In this document: in pieces, positions 8,948-20,820 of the stretch | How positions within the stretch are numbered: the first letter of the stretch is position 1 | How the letters are laid out: every line of letters starts with the position of its first letter | Assembly: GCA_013823855.1 (NCBI GenBank) | Contig: PNMW01000076.1 | Span: 1 to 64,000, forward strand | Source: Lysobacteraceae bacterium | Lineage (GTDB): Bacteria > Pseudomonadota > Gammaproteobacteria > Nevskiales > Nevskiaceae | Length of the DNA: 64,000 bases | Reading direction: 5' to 3' | Translations under genes and position numbers: made by a program | Notes under the pieces: generated by a model | What the model saw: only the letters and a program-made list of their open reading frames with translations | What the model was told of the DNA's origin: nothing | The model's database searches: none

Positions 8948-10618
8948 ATGTACCAGTACGACCAATACGACCAGAAGCTGGTCGATGAACGGGTTGCCCA
9001 GTTCCGCGACCAGACCCGCCGCTACCTCGCCGGCGAACTGCCGGACGACGAATACCGGATGCTCCGGTTGCGCAACGGCCTGTACGTGCAGCGCTTTGCG
9101 CCGATGCTGCGGGTGGCGATTCCGTACGGCCTGCTGTCGTCGAAGCAGGTGCGGATGCTCGGCCACATCGCCCGCACCTACGACAAGGGCTACGGCCACC
9201 TGACGACCCGCCAGAACATCCAGTTCAACTGGCCGACCCTGGAATCGGTGCCGGACATCCTGGCCGATCTGGCGAGCGTGCAGATGCACGCGATCCAGAC
9301 CAGCGGCAACTGCATCCGCAACTTCACCTCGGATCATCTGGCCGGCGTTGCCGCCGACGAACTGGTCGACCCGCGTCCGTACTGCGAGATCGCCCGCCAG
9401 TGGGCGACCCTGCACCCCGAGTTCAACTGGCTGCCGCGCAAGTTCAAGATCGCGATCAGCTCGTCGACCACCGATCGCGCCGCGACCCGCGTGCACGACA
9501 TCGGCGTCCATATCGTCAGGAACGAGCACGGCGAACTCGGCTACACGATGTATGTCGGTGGTGGCCTCGGCCGCACGCCGATCATCGGCGTGAAGATCCG
9601 CGACTTCCTGCCGGAAGCGGACCTGCTCAGCTACTGCGAAGCGGTGCTGCGGGTCTACAACCGCCTGGGTCGTCGCGACAACATCTACAAGGCGCGGATC
9701 AAGATTCTGGTCAAGGAAACCGGTGCGGCGAAGTTCGCCGAACTGGTCGAAGCCGAATGGGCGCAGATCAAGGATTCGTACCTGAAGCTGACGCAGGCCG
9801 ATCTCGACCGCGTCAAGCAGCACTTCTCGCAGCCGGGCTATGACGCAGCTGCCGCGAATGACACGACCTACACCGCCCAAATCGCCGCCAATCCGGCGTT
9901 CGCGGCCTGGACCCGCCGCAACCTGAAGGCGCATCGCGTGCCGGGCTACTCGGCCGTCTTCGCCTCGCTGAAGGCCAAGGGCGTGGCGCCGGGCGACATC
10001 GACGCCGCCCAGCTCGACGCCGTGGCCGATCTTGCCGAGCGCTACTCGTTCGGCGAGGTGCGCGTCACCCACACCCAGAACCTGGTGTTCGCCGACGTGC
10101 AGCGGAAGGATCTCTATCCGCTGTGGCAGGCACTCGCCGGCCTTGGTCTGGCGACGCCGAACATCGGCCTGCTGACCGACGTGATCTGCTGCCCGGGACT
10201 GGATTTCTGCAGCTTGAGCAATGCCAGCTCGATCGCCGTCGCCGAGGAAATCTTCGAGCGCTTCGAGAACCTCGACGACCAGCACGACATCGGCGAGATG
10301 AAGCTGAACATGTCCGGCTGCATGAACGGCTGCGGCCATCACAGCGTCGGCCACATCGGCATTCTCGGCGTCGATAAAAAGGGCGAGGAGTGGTACCAGA
10401 TCACCCTCGGCGGCAGCAGCAGCAACGACGCCAGCCTTGGCGACCGCACCGGACCCAGCGTGTCGCGCGCCGACATCGCCGACGCCGTGCAGAACCTGAT
10501 CGAAACCTATCTGGCGGAGCGTCACAGCGAGGATGAATCCTTCCTCGCCTGCTATCGCCGCGTCGGCATGTCGCCATTCAAGACCCGGCTGTACGCTGCC
10601 GTCGAGGCCAAGGCATGA
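8948..10618 (+). CDS. cysI: Siroheme [4Fe-4S] sulfite reductase (nitrite/sulfite reductase family)
   Basis: A 556-residue hemoprotein that would reduce sulfite to sulfide. Two ferredoxin-like repeats and two siroheme/FeS half-domains are present. The siroheme/cluster ligands are the CCPGLDFC (C-x5-C) and SGCMNGC (C-x3-C) motifs near residues 415-460. The early GHLTTRQNIQF motif is the substrate/siroheme-binding Arg region. It is the single-chain type common in Pseudomonas, not the two-subunit CysJI type; no flavoprotein partner gene is nearby, so the donor may be ferredoxin. A 4-bp ATGA overlap couples it to the DUF934 gene. Confidence 0.92.
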   Translation: MYQYDQYDQKLVDERVAQFRDQTRRYLAGELPDDEYRMLRLRNGLYVQRFAPMLRVAIPYGLLSSKQVRMLGHIARTYDKGYGHLTTRQNIQFNWPTLESVPDILADLASVQMHAIQTSGNCIRNFTSDHLAGVAADELVDPRPYCEIARQWATLHPEFNWLPRKFKIAISSSTTDRAATRVHDIGVHIVRNEHGELGYTMYVGGGLGRTPIIGVKIRDFLPEADLLSYCEAVLRVYNRLGRRDNIYKARIKILVKETGAAKFAELVEAEWAQIKDSYLKLTQADLDRVKQHFSQPGYDAAAANDTTYTAQIAANPAFAAWTRRNLKAHRVPGYSAVFASLKAKGVAPGDIDAAQLDAVADLAERYSFGEVRVTHTQNLVFADVQRKDLYPLWQALAGLGLATPNIGLLTDVICCPGLDFCSLSNASSIAVAEEIFERFENLDDQHDIGEMKLNMSGCMNGCGHHSVGHIGILGVDKKGEEWYQITLGGSSSNDASLGDRTGPSVSRADIADAVQNLIETYLAERHSEDESFLACYRRVGMSPFKTRLYAAVEAKA

Positions 10619-11112
10619 GCACCACGCTGCTGCGCAACCAGCGCGTCGAAGCCGATGACTACACGCCGCTCGCCGATGACGCCGCGCTGCCGGCGAGTGG
10701 CAAGGTCATCGTCAGCTACGGCCGCTGGCAGGCCGAGCGCGAGGCACTGCTGGCGTCCAGCCTGGCCATCGGCGTGAAGCTGCCGAACACCGTCGACGTG
10801 GCCGGCGTGCTGCCGGAAATCGCCGACCGCCCGCTGATCGCGCTCGATTTCCCGGCTTTCCCCGATGGCCGCGCCTACTCGCAGGCGCGCCTGCTGGCCG
10901 AACGCTTTGCCTACAAAGGCGAGCTGCGCGCCACCGGCAAGGCCGTGGTCCGCGACCAGATCGGCTTCATGGTCCGCTGCGGCTTCACCAGCTTCGAACT
11001 GCGGGAAGGCCAGGATCCGGCTGCCTGCATCCAGGCGATTCACGAATTCAGCGTGCCCTACCAGCAGGCCGCCGATCATGCCCGGCCGGTGTTCCTGCGC
11101 CGACGCGCCTAA
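10615..11112 (+). CDS. DUF934-family protein, sulfite reductase partner
   Basis: A 165-residue cytosolic protein matching DUF934, a family nearly always encoded directly after the single-chain CysI-type sulfite reductase. Characteristic stretches are the VIVSYGRWQAEREALL opening, DFPAFPDGRAYSQARLLAER in the middle and DQIGFMVRCGFTSFEL near residue 120. Its start overlaps the reductase stop (ATGA), implying translational coupling. Its biochemical role is not established; a helper in sulfite reduction is inferred from the constant linkage. Confidence 0.85.
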   Translation: MSTTLLRNQRVEADDYTPLADDAALPASGKVIVSYGRWQAEREALLASSLAIGVKLPNTVDVAGVLPEIADRPLIALDFPAFPDGRAYSQARLLAERFAYKGELRATGKAVVRDQIGFMVRCGFTSFELREGQDPAACIQAIHEFSVPYQQAADHARPVFLRRRA

Positions 11113-11174
11113 TCGGCTGAAAGCAGCATAAAGCGAGGCCGCCATGCGGCCGGTGCCAGGTCGTACAATGGCGA

Positions 11175-12188
11175 ATGACCTTGCTGCCCCGCCCGACTGC
11201 CGTGCCGCCCAGCCCGATCGCCGATCGCTTCGGCCGGATCAAGCGCAAGCTGCGGATATCGCTGACGGATCGCTGCAATTTCCGGTGCCCGTACTGCATG
11301 CCGGAAAGTCCCGAGTTCATGGACAGGGCCGACCGCCTGAGCCGCGTCGAGCTGTCGCGCATCCTGATGCTGTTCGTCGCCGAACTCGGCGTGAACCGGC
11401 TGCGCCTGACCGGTGGCGAGCCGCTGCTGCGCCGCGACCTCGAAGGGATCATCAGCGACGCGCAGGCGTTGAGGCCGTTCGGGCTGGAACGGATCAGCCT
11501 GACCACCAATGCGGCGCTGCTGGAAAAGCGCGCGGTCGCGCTGAAAGCCGCAGGTGTCGACGACCTGAACATCAGCCTCGATGCGATGGACCCGGCGATC
11601 TTCGGCAAGCTGTCCGGCGGCCGTTCGATCAAGCCGGTGCTGGCCGGCATCGAAGCGGCGCGTGACGCCGGCATCCCGATCAAGCTGAACGCGGTGATCA
11701 TCCGCGGCATCAACGAAGGCGAAATCCTGCAGCTGGCGCGCTATGCCGCTGCCGCCCGCCTGCCGCTGCGCTACATCGAATTCATGCCGCTCGACGGCCG
11801 CGGCGAGTGGACCCGCGACCGAGTCGTGCCGCAGGCCGACATCCTCGACCAGCTGCGCGCCGAGTTCGCGGTCACCGCGCTGCCGCGCTCCAACGATCCG
11901 GCGGCCTATTACGAACTCGATGACGGCAACGAAGTCGGGATCATCGCCACCGTCTCTAACCCGTTCTGCGCCAGTTGCGATCGCCTGCGGATCACCGCCG
12001 ACGGCTCGCTGTATCCCTGCCTGTTCTCGAAACACGGCATCAGCCTGCGCGACCCGATGCGCAATGGTGCCGACGACGCAGCGCTCGCGAAGCTGATCCG
12101 CGCCACAGTCTGGAACAAGGATGCCGGCTATGCCGCCAATCCGGGCTATTCGGATCGGCCGATCGCGATGAACTCGCTGGGCGGCTGA
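11175..12188 (+). CDS. moaA: GTP 3',8-cyclase, molybdenum cofactor synthesis
   Basis: Radical-SAM enzyme of 337 residues that converts GTP to 3',8-cyclo-GTP, the first step of molybdopterin synthesis. The SAM cluster ligands are Cys34, Cys38 and Cys41 in CNFRCPYC. The second C-terminal cluster motif is NPFCASCDRLRITADGSLYPC. The protein ends in the required Gly-Gly (NSLGG). It starts 62 bp after the DUF934 gene and leads a moaA-moaD-moaE-moaC cluster, all on one strand. Confidence 0.96.
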   Translation: MTLLPRPTAVPPSPIADRFGRIKRKLRISLTDRCNFRCPYCMPESPEFMDRADRLSRVELSRILMLFVAELGVNRLRLTGGEPLLRRDLEGIISDAQALRPFGLERISLTTNAALLEKRAVALKAAGVDDLNISLDAMDPAIFGKLSGGRSIKPVLAGIEAARDAGIPIKLNAVIIRGINEGEILQLARYAAAARLPLRYIEFMPLDGRGEWTRDRVVPQADILDQLRAEFAVTALPRSNDPAAYYELDDGNEVGIIATVSNPFCASCDRLRITADGSLYPCLFSKHGISLRDPMRNGADDAALAKLIRATVWNKDAGYAANPGYSDRPIAMNSLGG

Positions 12189-12191
12189 GCG

Positions 12192-12437
12192 ATGCGTATC
12201 ACCATCGAGTGCTACGGCGCGAGCGCGCGCTGGTGCGGATCGGATGCGGTCACGCTCGATCTCGCCGATGGCGCGACCGGCGCGCAGGCGCTCGATGCGC
12301 TGGCCGATCGCTATCCCGATTTCGCCGCCCGCCGCGACAGCGTCGCGATTGCCGCCGGCGACGCCATCGCCTCGCCGACCGCGCCGCTCGCCGATGGCGA
12401 TGTCATCGCACTGATCCCGCCGGTCTCGGCCGGCTGA
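12192..12437 (+). CDS. moaD: Molybdopterin synthase small subunit (sulfur carrier)
   Basis: An 81-residue ubiquitin-fold protein that carries the thiocarboxylate sulfur for molybdopterin synthase. The beta-grasp layout and the late DGDVIALIPPVSAG segment are typical. Oddly, the C-terminus reads Ala-Gly instead of the near-universal Gly-Gly (codons GCC GGC before TGA). The terminal Gly that is activated is present. It lies 3 bp after moaA and 4 bp before moaE, so it is clearly within the operon. Either a tolerated variant or a single-base change. Confidence 0.88.
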   Translation: MRITIECYGASARWCGSDAVTLDLADGATGAQALDALADRYPDFAARRDSVAIAAGDAIASPTAPLADGDVIALIPPVSAG

Positions 12438-12441
12438 TCCG

Positions 12442-12891
12442 ATGACCGACCTTCGCTCCCTGCCCCGCCTGCGCGACGGCGCTCTGAACCTCGCCGACTG
12501 GCTCACCGACCCGCAGCCGGCCAGTGCCGGCGCGCTGAACGTGTTCGCCGGTACCGTGCGCAACACCCATGAAGGCAACGCGGTCAGCGGCATGACCTAT
12601 CACGCCCATCGCGGGCTGGCCGAGGCGCGGCTGCGGGAGATCGAGGCGGCGGCAGAAGCGCGCTTCAAGGTCAGCGCGCGGGTCGCCCATGCGGTTGGAA
12701 AGCTCGAAATCGGCGAGATCAGCGTCATCGTCGTGATCCGTGGCGGCCATCGCGCCGAAGGCTTCGAGGCCTGCCGCTGGACCATCGACGCAATCAAATC
12801 GGCGGTGCCGATCTGGAAGGAAGAACACTACTTGAGCGGTGAGGCGCGCTTTCTCGAAGGCACGCCGATCCAGCCCATCGAATCACTTTAG
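12442..12891 (+). CDS. moaE: Molybdopterin synthase catalytic subunit
   Basis: The 149-residue large subunit of molybdopterin synthase, which transfers sulfur from MoaD thiocarboxylate to cyclic pyranopterin phosphate. Diagnostic segments are GALNVFAGTVRNTHEG, the MTYHAHRGLAEARL helix, HAVGKLEIGEISVIVVIRGGHR, and the active-site Lys region IKSAVPIWKEEHY near residue 120. It starts 4 bp after moaD and is followed at 15 bp by moaC. Confidence 0.95.
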   Translation: MTDLRSLPRLRDGALNLADWLTDPQPASAGALNVFAGTVRNTHEGNAVSGMTYHAHRGLAEARLREIEAAAEARFKVSARVAHAVGKLEIGEISVIVVIRGGHRAEGFEACRWTIDAIKSAVPIWKEEHYLSGEARFLEGTPIQPIESL

Positions 12892-12906
12892 GCCCCATTC
12901 GAAACA

Positions 12907-13338
12907 ATGAGAGACGTCAGCCCCAAGGAAGTCACGCTGCGCGTCGCCGTGGCGCAGGCCGTCGTCGATGTGCCGGCGGAGGTGCTGGTCCGCCTGCGCG
13001 AGAAAACCCTCGACAAGGGCGATGCGCTGGAAATCTCCCGCGCCGCCGGCGTCCTCGCCGCCAAGCGCACCTGGGAACTGCTGCCGCTGTGCCATCCGAT
13101 TCCGGTCGAACGGCTCGATCTGACCTACGAATTCACGGCGACCAGCGTCACCGTGCTGGTCGAGGTCGCCACCCACGCGCGTACCGGCATCGAGATGGAA
13201 GCGCTGACCGCCGCCAGCATCGCCAGCCTTTGCCTGTACGACATGCTGAAGCCGCACGCCGGCACGGATCTCAAGATCCGCGACGTGTTGCTGCTGAAGA
13301 AGACCGGCGGCAAGTCCGGCGATTTCCTGCGCGCCTGA
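12907..13338 (+). CDS. moaC: Cyclic pyranopterin monophosphate synthase
   Basis: A 143-residue hexameric enzyme that converts MoaA's product to cPMP. The family motifs are KGDALEISRAAGVLAAKRTWELLPLCHP, the TGIEMEALTAASIASLCLYDM active-site helix and the closing KTGGKSGDF. The N-terminus starts right at the MRDVSPKEVTLR core, slightly shorter than the enteric form; no better start is available after the moaE stop. Last gene of the moa operon. Confidence 0.95.
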   Translation: MRDVSPKEVTLRVAVAQAVVDVPAEVLVRLREKTLDKGDALEISRAAGVLAAKRTWELLPLCHPIPVERLDLTYEFTATSVTVLVEVATHARTGIEMEALTAASIASLCLYDMLKPHAGTDLKIRDVLLLKKTGGKSGDFLRA

Positions 13339-13366
13339 AGCGCGCCCTACCTAAAGGATCAAGACC

Positions 13367-13777
13367 ATGTCCGTCGAAGCCACCCGTGAGCTGCTCAGCC
13401 GTTACTACGGCGCCTTCAACCGCCGCGACTGGCCGACCTTCCTCGGCCTGCTGACCGACGACGTGATCCACGACGTCAACCAGGGCGGTCGCGAAATCGG
13501 CAAGGATGCCTTCGGCGCGTTCATGGACAAGATGAACCGCTCGTACTCGGAAGAGATCGTCGACATCTCGATTAACGTCAACGTCGATGGCTCGCGCGCG
13601 GCGGTCGAATTCCTCGTGCTCGGCAAGTACCTGAAGACCGACGAAGGCCTGCCGGAAGCCAACGGCCAGACCTACCGCCTGCCGGCCGGTGCCTTCTTCG
13701 ACATCCGCGACGGCAAGGTCGCGCGCGTCACCAACTACTACAACCTGAACGACTGGCTGAAGCAGGTCGGAGCCTAG
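13367..13777 (+). CDS. SnoaL-like / ketosteroid-isomerase-related protein
   Basis: A 136-residue NTF2-fold protein. Start, length and the pattern RYYGAFNRRDWPTFLGLLTDDVIHDVNQGG match the 'ketosteroid isomerase-related' subgroup of SnoaL-like proteins, and the C-terminal DGKVARVTNYYNLNDWL is the usual family ending. A clear AAGGA ribosome site lies 9 bp before the ATG. The fold forms a small hydrophobic pocket; the substrate and even enzymatic activity are unknown for this subgroup. It is followed by a GNAT gene 49 bp downstream. Confidence 0.8.
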   Translation: MSVEATRELLSRYYGAFNRRDWPTFLGLLTDDVIHDVNQGGREIGKDAFGAFMDKMNRSYSEEIVDISINVNVDGSRAAVEFLVLGKYLKTDEGLPEANGQTYRLPAGAFFDIRDGKVARVTNYYNLNDWLKQVGA

Positions 13778-13826
13778 AACGCAGGTCTCCCCTCTCCCGG
13801 AGGGAAAGGGCTTCAGGGAGCACTTG

Positions 13827-14420
13827 ATGGCCGAACTCAGAATCGAACAACTTCGCGGCACCGAGATCGCCGGGCAACTCGACGCCCTGGCCGACGTCCG
13901 CATCAAGGTGTTCCGCGCCTTCCCCTATCTGTACGAAGGCTCGCGCGACTACGAGCGGCATTACCTGCAGACCTACATCGACTGCCCGCGCAGCTTGGCC
14001 ATCCTGGTCTGGGATGGGGACCGCTGCGTCGGTGCCTCGACGGTGCTGCCACTGGCCGATGCCGGCGCCGAGGCGCAGGCGCCGTTCATCTCTGGCGGAC
14101 ACCAGGTCGAGGCGATCGACTACTTCGGCGAATCGGTGCTGCTGCCGGAGTACCGCGGCTTCGGCGTCGGCGTGAAATTCTTCGAGCTGCGCGAAGCCCA
14201 TGCCGCAGCACTGGGCCTGAAGGTCTGCGCCTTCTGCGCCGTGCAGCGGCCGGACGATCATCCGATGAAGCCGGATGGCTACGTGCCCAACGACCGCTTC
14301 TGGGGCAAGCGCGGCTACGTCAAGGCGCCGGAAATCGTCACCACGTTCTCGTGGCCGGACATCGGCGAAACCGAATCGACAGCGAAGCCGATGACCTTCT
14401 GGCTGCGCCGCCTGCCATGA
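13827..14420 (+). CDS. GNAT-family N-acetyltransferase
   Basis: A 197-residue acetyltransferase-fold protein. The acetyl-CoA-binding strand/loop appears as YFGESVLLPEYRGFGVGVKFFELREAHA around residues 95-125, with the R/Q-x-x-G-x-G/A-like RGFGVG. The ATG at 13827, which follows AGGGAG, is chosen over the TTG one codon earlier. Its stop overlaps the start of the nitrilase-family gene (ATGA), so the two are translationally coupled; such GNAT plus nitrilase pairs occur in other bacteria. Substrate unknown. Confidence 0.8.
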   Translation: MAELRIEQLRGTEIAGQLDALADVRIKVFRAFPYLYEGSRDYERHYLQTYIDCPRSLAILVWDGDRCVGASTVLPLADAGAEAQAPFISGGHQVEAIDYFGESVLLPEYRGFGVGVKFFELREAHAAALGLKVCAFCAVQRPDDHPMKPDGYVPNDRFWGKRGYVKAPEIVTTFSWPDIGETESTAKPMTFWLRRLP

Positions 14421-15298
14421 GCAGCCGCGCCTTCACGGTGGCCGCCGCGCAGTTCCCGGTGTTCTCGCCGGAAAGCTGGGCCGAGGTCGAGCGGCTGGTC
14501 ACGCAGTGGGTCGACGACGCGGTCGCGCACGGCGCGAAGCTGCTGGTGTTCCCCGAATACGGCGCGATGTCGATCGCCCATCTCGACGCGGCGACGCGTT
14601 CCGATCTGCACGGCCAGATCGCCGCGATGCAGGCGCATCGCGAGGCCTGGCGCGACCTGCATGCGCAACTCGCGGCAAGGCACGGCGCGCTGATCCTGGC
14701 CGGCAGCTTCCCGTGGCGGCTCAATGACGGTCGCTACGTCAATCGTGCCTTCCTGTGCTTTCCGGATGGGAAAATCGAGTTCCAGGACAAGTGCGTGATG
14801 ACGCGCTTCGAGCGCGAGCAATGGCAGATCAGCGCCCATGCGCCGCTCAAGGTGTTCGACACCGCGCTCGGCAAGCTCGCGATCAACATCTGCTACGACT
14901 CCGAATTCCCGCTGCTGGCCCGCGCGGCTTGCGAAGCCGGCGCCGAAATCCTGCTGGTGCCGAGCTGCACCGACACCCTGGCCGGCTACTACCGGGTCAA
15001 GGTCGGCGCGCAGGCGCGGGCGCTGGAAAACCAGTGCTTTGTCGTCCAGTCGCCGATCGTCGGCGAGGCGGCGTGGTCGCCGGCGGTCGACGTCAACATC
15101 GGCGCGGCGGGCGTTTACGGTCCACCCGATCGCGGCTTCCCCGATGACGGCGTGATCGCCATAGGCCCGCTGAACGAGCCGCGCTGGCTGTACGCCGAGA
15201 TCGATCCGGGCCGGGTCGCCGAGGTCCGCGAAAATGGCGCGGTGCGGCCGTTCCGCCACTGGCCGGAATCGGCTGCCTGGCCGGTCGAACCGCGTTGA
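14417..15298 (+). CDS. Carbon-nitrogen hydrolase (nitrilase superfamily)
   Basis: A 293-residue amidase-fold enzyme with the full Glu-Lys-Cys triad: Glu47 in VFPEYG, Lys125 in QDKCVMTRFE and Cys159 in INICYDSEF. It should hydrolyse an amide or related C-N bond; the exact substrate is not evident. The start at 14417 overlaps the GNAT stop and begins directly at the family core (SSRAFTVAAAQFPVFSPES); the longer upstream open frame is discarded. The coupling to a GNAT suggests the two act on related amine/amide compounds. Confidence 0.88.
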   Translation: MSSRAFTVAAAQFPVFSPESWAEVERLVTQWVDDAVAHGAKLLVFPEYGAMSIAHLDAATRSDLHGQIAAMQAHREAWRDLHAQLAARHGALILAGSFPWRLNDGRYVNRAFLCFPDGKIEFQDKCVMTRFEREQWQISAHAPLKVFDTALGKLAINICYDSEFPLLARAACEAGAEILLVPSCTDTLAGYYRVKVGAQARALENQCFVVQSPIVGEAAWSPAVDVNIGAAGVYGPPDRGFPDDGVIAIGPLNEPRWLYAEIDPGRVAEVRENGAVRPFRHWPESAAWPVEPR

Positions 15299-15338
15299 CG
15301 ACCGCGCCGTTCGTCTCCCTTCCGCTGCGCCACGCACC

Positions 15339-16766
15339 ATGACCGCACCGACCGAAAAACAGCTGCTCACCCTCCAGCGCATGGAAATGACGCTGGTCCG
15401 CGCCGTGCTGATCAAGCAGATGTTCCTGGTGCCGAAGGAGTACCAGCAGCTGCGCTACCTGCTGAGCTTCGTGCGGCTGCATGTGTTCGCGCCGGGCGGC
15501 ATCGACGGTGAACCGCGGCGGGCCGATGTCGAGGTCGCGCAGGATCTGGTCGCGCCGCTGCGCGAGCGGGTGCTCAAGCTGCTGTACAAGCCGCTGCGCC
15601 GCGAGCTGCTCACCGAGAAGCGCCTCGGTGGTGCGGTCGAAGCCTTGCGCGAGCTGTATCCGGCGCTGGTCACGGCGCGCCGCCAGCTGCTGCGCCGGCA
15701 CCAGAACGATTTTTCCGAGGCCGAACTCGATGCCGAAGTCGGCCGCAAGGCGCTGGTCACGATCATGGGCGGCGGCGGCGGTGCCGGCTATGTCTACATC
15801 GGCGCGGCGGCGCGGCTGCGCGCCGAGCAGAAGGCGTCGGACTACCTGGTCGGTGCATCGATCGGCGCCCTGATCGGCGCCTTCCTGACCCGCTCGCGCG
15901 AGCTCGACATCGACGCGATCCTGGCCTGGGCCAAGAGCCTGAAGACCCGGGACATCTTCGCGCCGCCGCATGTCGGCGCCACCCATACCCTGCCCGGCCT
16001 GATGCGCCTGCATCTCGAAGGCATGGCCCGCCACATGCGGCATCCGGACGGCACGCCGCTGCGGCTCAAGGATCTGGAAATCCCCTACGAGGCAGTGATC
16101 GCCGGCGTCCGCAAATCGGTCTACGACCACATGCCGGCGACCTTGCGCGAGCTGGTCGGCGCGCGGGTGCGGCATCGCTCGCTCTCCCGGCTGCTCGCCG
16201 AGCGCATGCTGCTGGTCGGCACCTTCTTCAACCCGAAGGTGGTCAAGGCGATCGTGCTCGGCCGCGACGCAGCGACGCGCGACCTGCGGGTGATCGACGC
16301 CGTCGGCCTGTCGGCGGCGATTCCGGCGGTGCTGCAGTACGAGCCGCGCGAGCGCGACGCGACCAGCGATGCCGTGCTCGCCGACCTGCGCCGCCAGTAC
16401 GCGGTGGCGCTGTTCGCCGATGGCGGCGTGGCCGCCAACGTGCCGGCGCGGATTGCCTGGGAAGGCGTGCAGGCCGGGCGCATCGGTACCCGCAACGCGT
16501 TTTTCCTGGCGCTCGACTGCTTCCATCCGCAGTTCGACGCCCGCCATCTGTGGTTGTGGCCGGTGACCCAGGCGATCCAGCTGCAGCTGCCGAGCCAGCG
16601 GCCGTACTTCGACTGGCTGATGCGCTTCGAGCCGACCCTGTCGCCGGTCAACCTGCTGCCTTCGGATGCCGACTTCGAGCGTGCGTTCCGCTGGGGCTGG
16701 GATCAGGCCGACCGGATGATGCCGTTCCTGCTGAAGGCGCTGGAACCGATCGAATGGGTGCCGTGA
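15339..16766 (+). CDS. Patatin-like phospholipase family protein
   Basis: A 475-residue protein with a helical N-terminal extension (about 1-140, resembling DUF3336-type leaders) and a patatin domain. The oxyanion loop is MGGGGGAGYVYIG, the nucleophile is Ser174 in VGASIGAL (GxSxG), and the catalytic Asp361 is in FADGGVAAN (DGG/A). All three elements are intact, so lipid acyl-hydrolase activity is expected. The C-terminal 110 residues carry aromatic segments that could associate with membrane. The start at 15339 is the first ATG after the upstream gene, 40 bp on. Confidence 0.82.
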   Translation: MTAPTEKQLLTLQRMEMTLVRAVLIKQMFLVPKEYQQLRYLLSFVRLHVFAPGGIDGEPRRADVEVAQDLVAPLRERVLKLLYKPLRRELLTEKRLGGAVEALRELYPALVTARRQLLRRHQNDFSEAELDAEVGRKALVTIMGGGGGAGYVYIGAAARLRAEQKASDYLVGASIGALIGAFLTRSRELDIDAILAWAKSLKTRDIFAPPHVGATHTLPGLMRLHLEGMARHMRHPDGTPLRLKDLEIPYEAVIAGVRKSVYDHMPATLRELVGARVRHRSLSRLLAERMLLVGTFFNPKVVKAIVLGRDAATRDLRVIDAVGLSAAIPAVLQYEPRERDATSDAVLADLRRQYAVALFADGGVAANVPARIAWEGVQAGRIGTRNAFFLALDCFHPQFDARHLWLWPVTQAIQLQLPSQRPYFDWLMRFEPTLSPVNLLPSDADFERAFRWGWDQADRMMPFLLKALEPIEWVP

Positions 16767-16770
16767 GCCG

Positions 16771-16834
16771 GTAGGGCGGCCCGTGGCCGCCGACACGACT
16801 TATCGAGAATAGAACACGTCCGGCATGGCCCGAC

Positions 16835-16848
<14 letters not shown>
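16771..16848. repeat. REP-like palindromic element at convergent gene ends
   Basis: Between the convergent patatin and rlmA genes the sequence starts GTAGGGCGGCCC and ends GGCCCGACCTAC, an imperfect inverted pair. It contains an inner perfect hairpin GGCGGCC (16775-16781) / GGCCGCC (16785-16791). This resembles the short GTAGG...CCTAC repetitive palindromes common in gammaproteobacteria. It overlaps the last codons of rlmA. It may also terminate both genes. Only one copy is visible in this window. Confidence 0.45.
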
Positions 16849-19403
<2,555 letters not shown>

Positions 19404-19407
<4 letters not shown>

Positions 19408-20732
19408 GGCTTCGGCGCCTTGCGGTCGCGGGCGACGCTGCGCAGCTGGGCCAGCCGCTCGCCGATCTTGATCTCCAGGCCTCTCGGCTTCGGGCTGTAG
19501 AACTCGGCGCCGACCAGCGCGTCGGGGAGGAACTGCTGGCCGGCCGCCACGCCGTCTTCCTCGTCGTGGTCGTAGCGATAGCCATCGCCGTAGCCAAGGC
19601 CCTTCATCAGCTTGGTCGGGGCGTTGCGGATGTGCATCGGCACCTCCAGCGAGCCGTGCTTCTCGACCGCCGCACGGACGTTCTTGTGAGCGCGGTAGAC
19701 CGAATTGCTTTTCGGCGCCACCGACAGGAACACCACCGCCTGCGCCAGCGCCAGTTCGCCTTCCGGGCTGCCGAGGCGTTCGTAGCTGTCCCAGGCATCG
19801 AGGCACATGCGCTGCGCGCGGGGATCGGCCAGGCCGATGTCTTCGACGCTCATGCGCAGGATCCGCCGCGCCAGATAGCCGGGATCGACACCGCCGTCGA
19901 GCATCCGCGCGAACCAGTACAGCGCGGCGTCCGGGTCGCTGCCACGCACGGATTTGTGCAGCGCGCTGATCTGGTCGTAGAAGTTCTCACCCTGCTTGTC
20001 GAAGCGGCGCAGGCCCTTGCCGATCAGCTGATCGAGCAGCGCGTCATCGATCTTTCCCGCCGCGCGGCTCAGTTCGACGGCGGTTTCGAGCAGGATCAGC
20101 GCCCGGCGGGCGTCGCCGTCGGCCGAATCGGCGATCCGTTCGAGCCAGTGCTCGGGGATCGCGTCCGCTGCCTCGCCCATGCCGCGTTCGGGATCGGTCA
20201 GCGCCCGCCGCAGCAGATCGCCGATCGCGGCGGCATCGAGCGAGCGCAGCACGAACACCCGCAGCCGGCTGAGCAGCGCGCCGTTCAGTTCGAAGCTCGG
20301 ATTCTCGGTGGTCGCACCGATCAGGGTGACGGTGCCGTCCTCGACGTACGGCAGCAGCGCGTCCTGCTGGCTCTTGTTGAAGCGGTGGATCTCGTCGATG
20401 AACAGTACGGTGCGCTGCGGCGGCTTGGCATTGCGCGCCATCTGCGCGTTGACCATCGCTTCGCGGATGTCCTTGACGCCGGCCATCACCGCCGACAGGG
20501 TCAGGAACTGGGCGTCCGAATGGTTGGCGATCAGCCTTGCCAAGGTCGTCTTGCCGACGCCCGGCGGGCCCCAGAACACGATCGACGGAATGCGCCCGGA
20601 TTCCATCGCCACCCGCAGTGGCGAGCCGGGGCCCAGTACATGGACCTGGCCGACCACTTCATCGAGCGAGCGCGGCCGCATGCGCTCGGCCAGGGGCTGC
20701 AAAGGAGCGCTTTGACGATGACTCGATGTCAT
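19404..20732 (-). CDS. rarA: Replication-associated recombination protein A (AAA+ ATPase)
   Basis: A 442-residue MgsA/WRNIP1-type AAA+ ATPase that acts at stalled replication forks. Walker A is GPPGVGKTTLARL near residue 60, Walker B is VLFIDEIHRFNKSQQD, and the C-terminal tetramerisation region ends with KIGERLAQLRSVAR. The start was placed at the ATG at 20732 because the preceding 40 in-frame residues are Arg/Pro-rich and unlike the family. It lies 88 bp after lolA, the usual neighbour. Confidence 0.94.
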
Positions 20733-20820
20733 CTTCAGCTTCGCTGCAGGCTCAGGCCTTGATGGCCGAGCAGGGGCTCGACGAGGCGCGCGCCGTCGCG
20801 CCAGGGATGGCGGGGAACGC

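Noticed and set aside
15093..16796. 567-codon open frame on the minus strand
   Set aside because: Shadow of the patatin gene, whose catalytic motifs are on the plus strand.
19408..19806. Upstream extension of crcB
   Set aside because: It runs through rarA out of frame; CrcB starts at the ATG overlapping the rarA stop.
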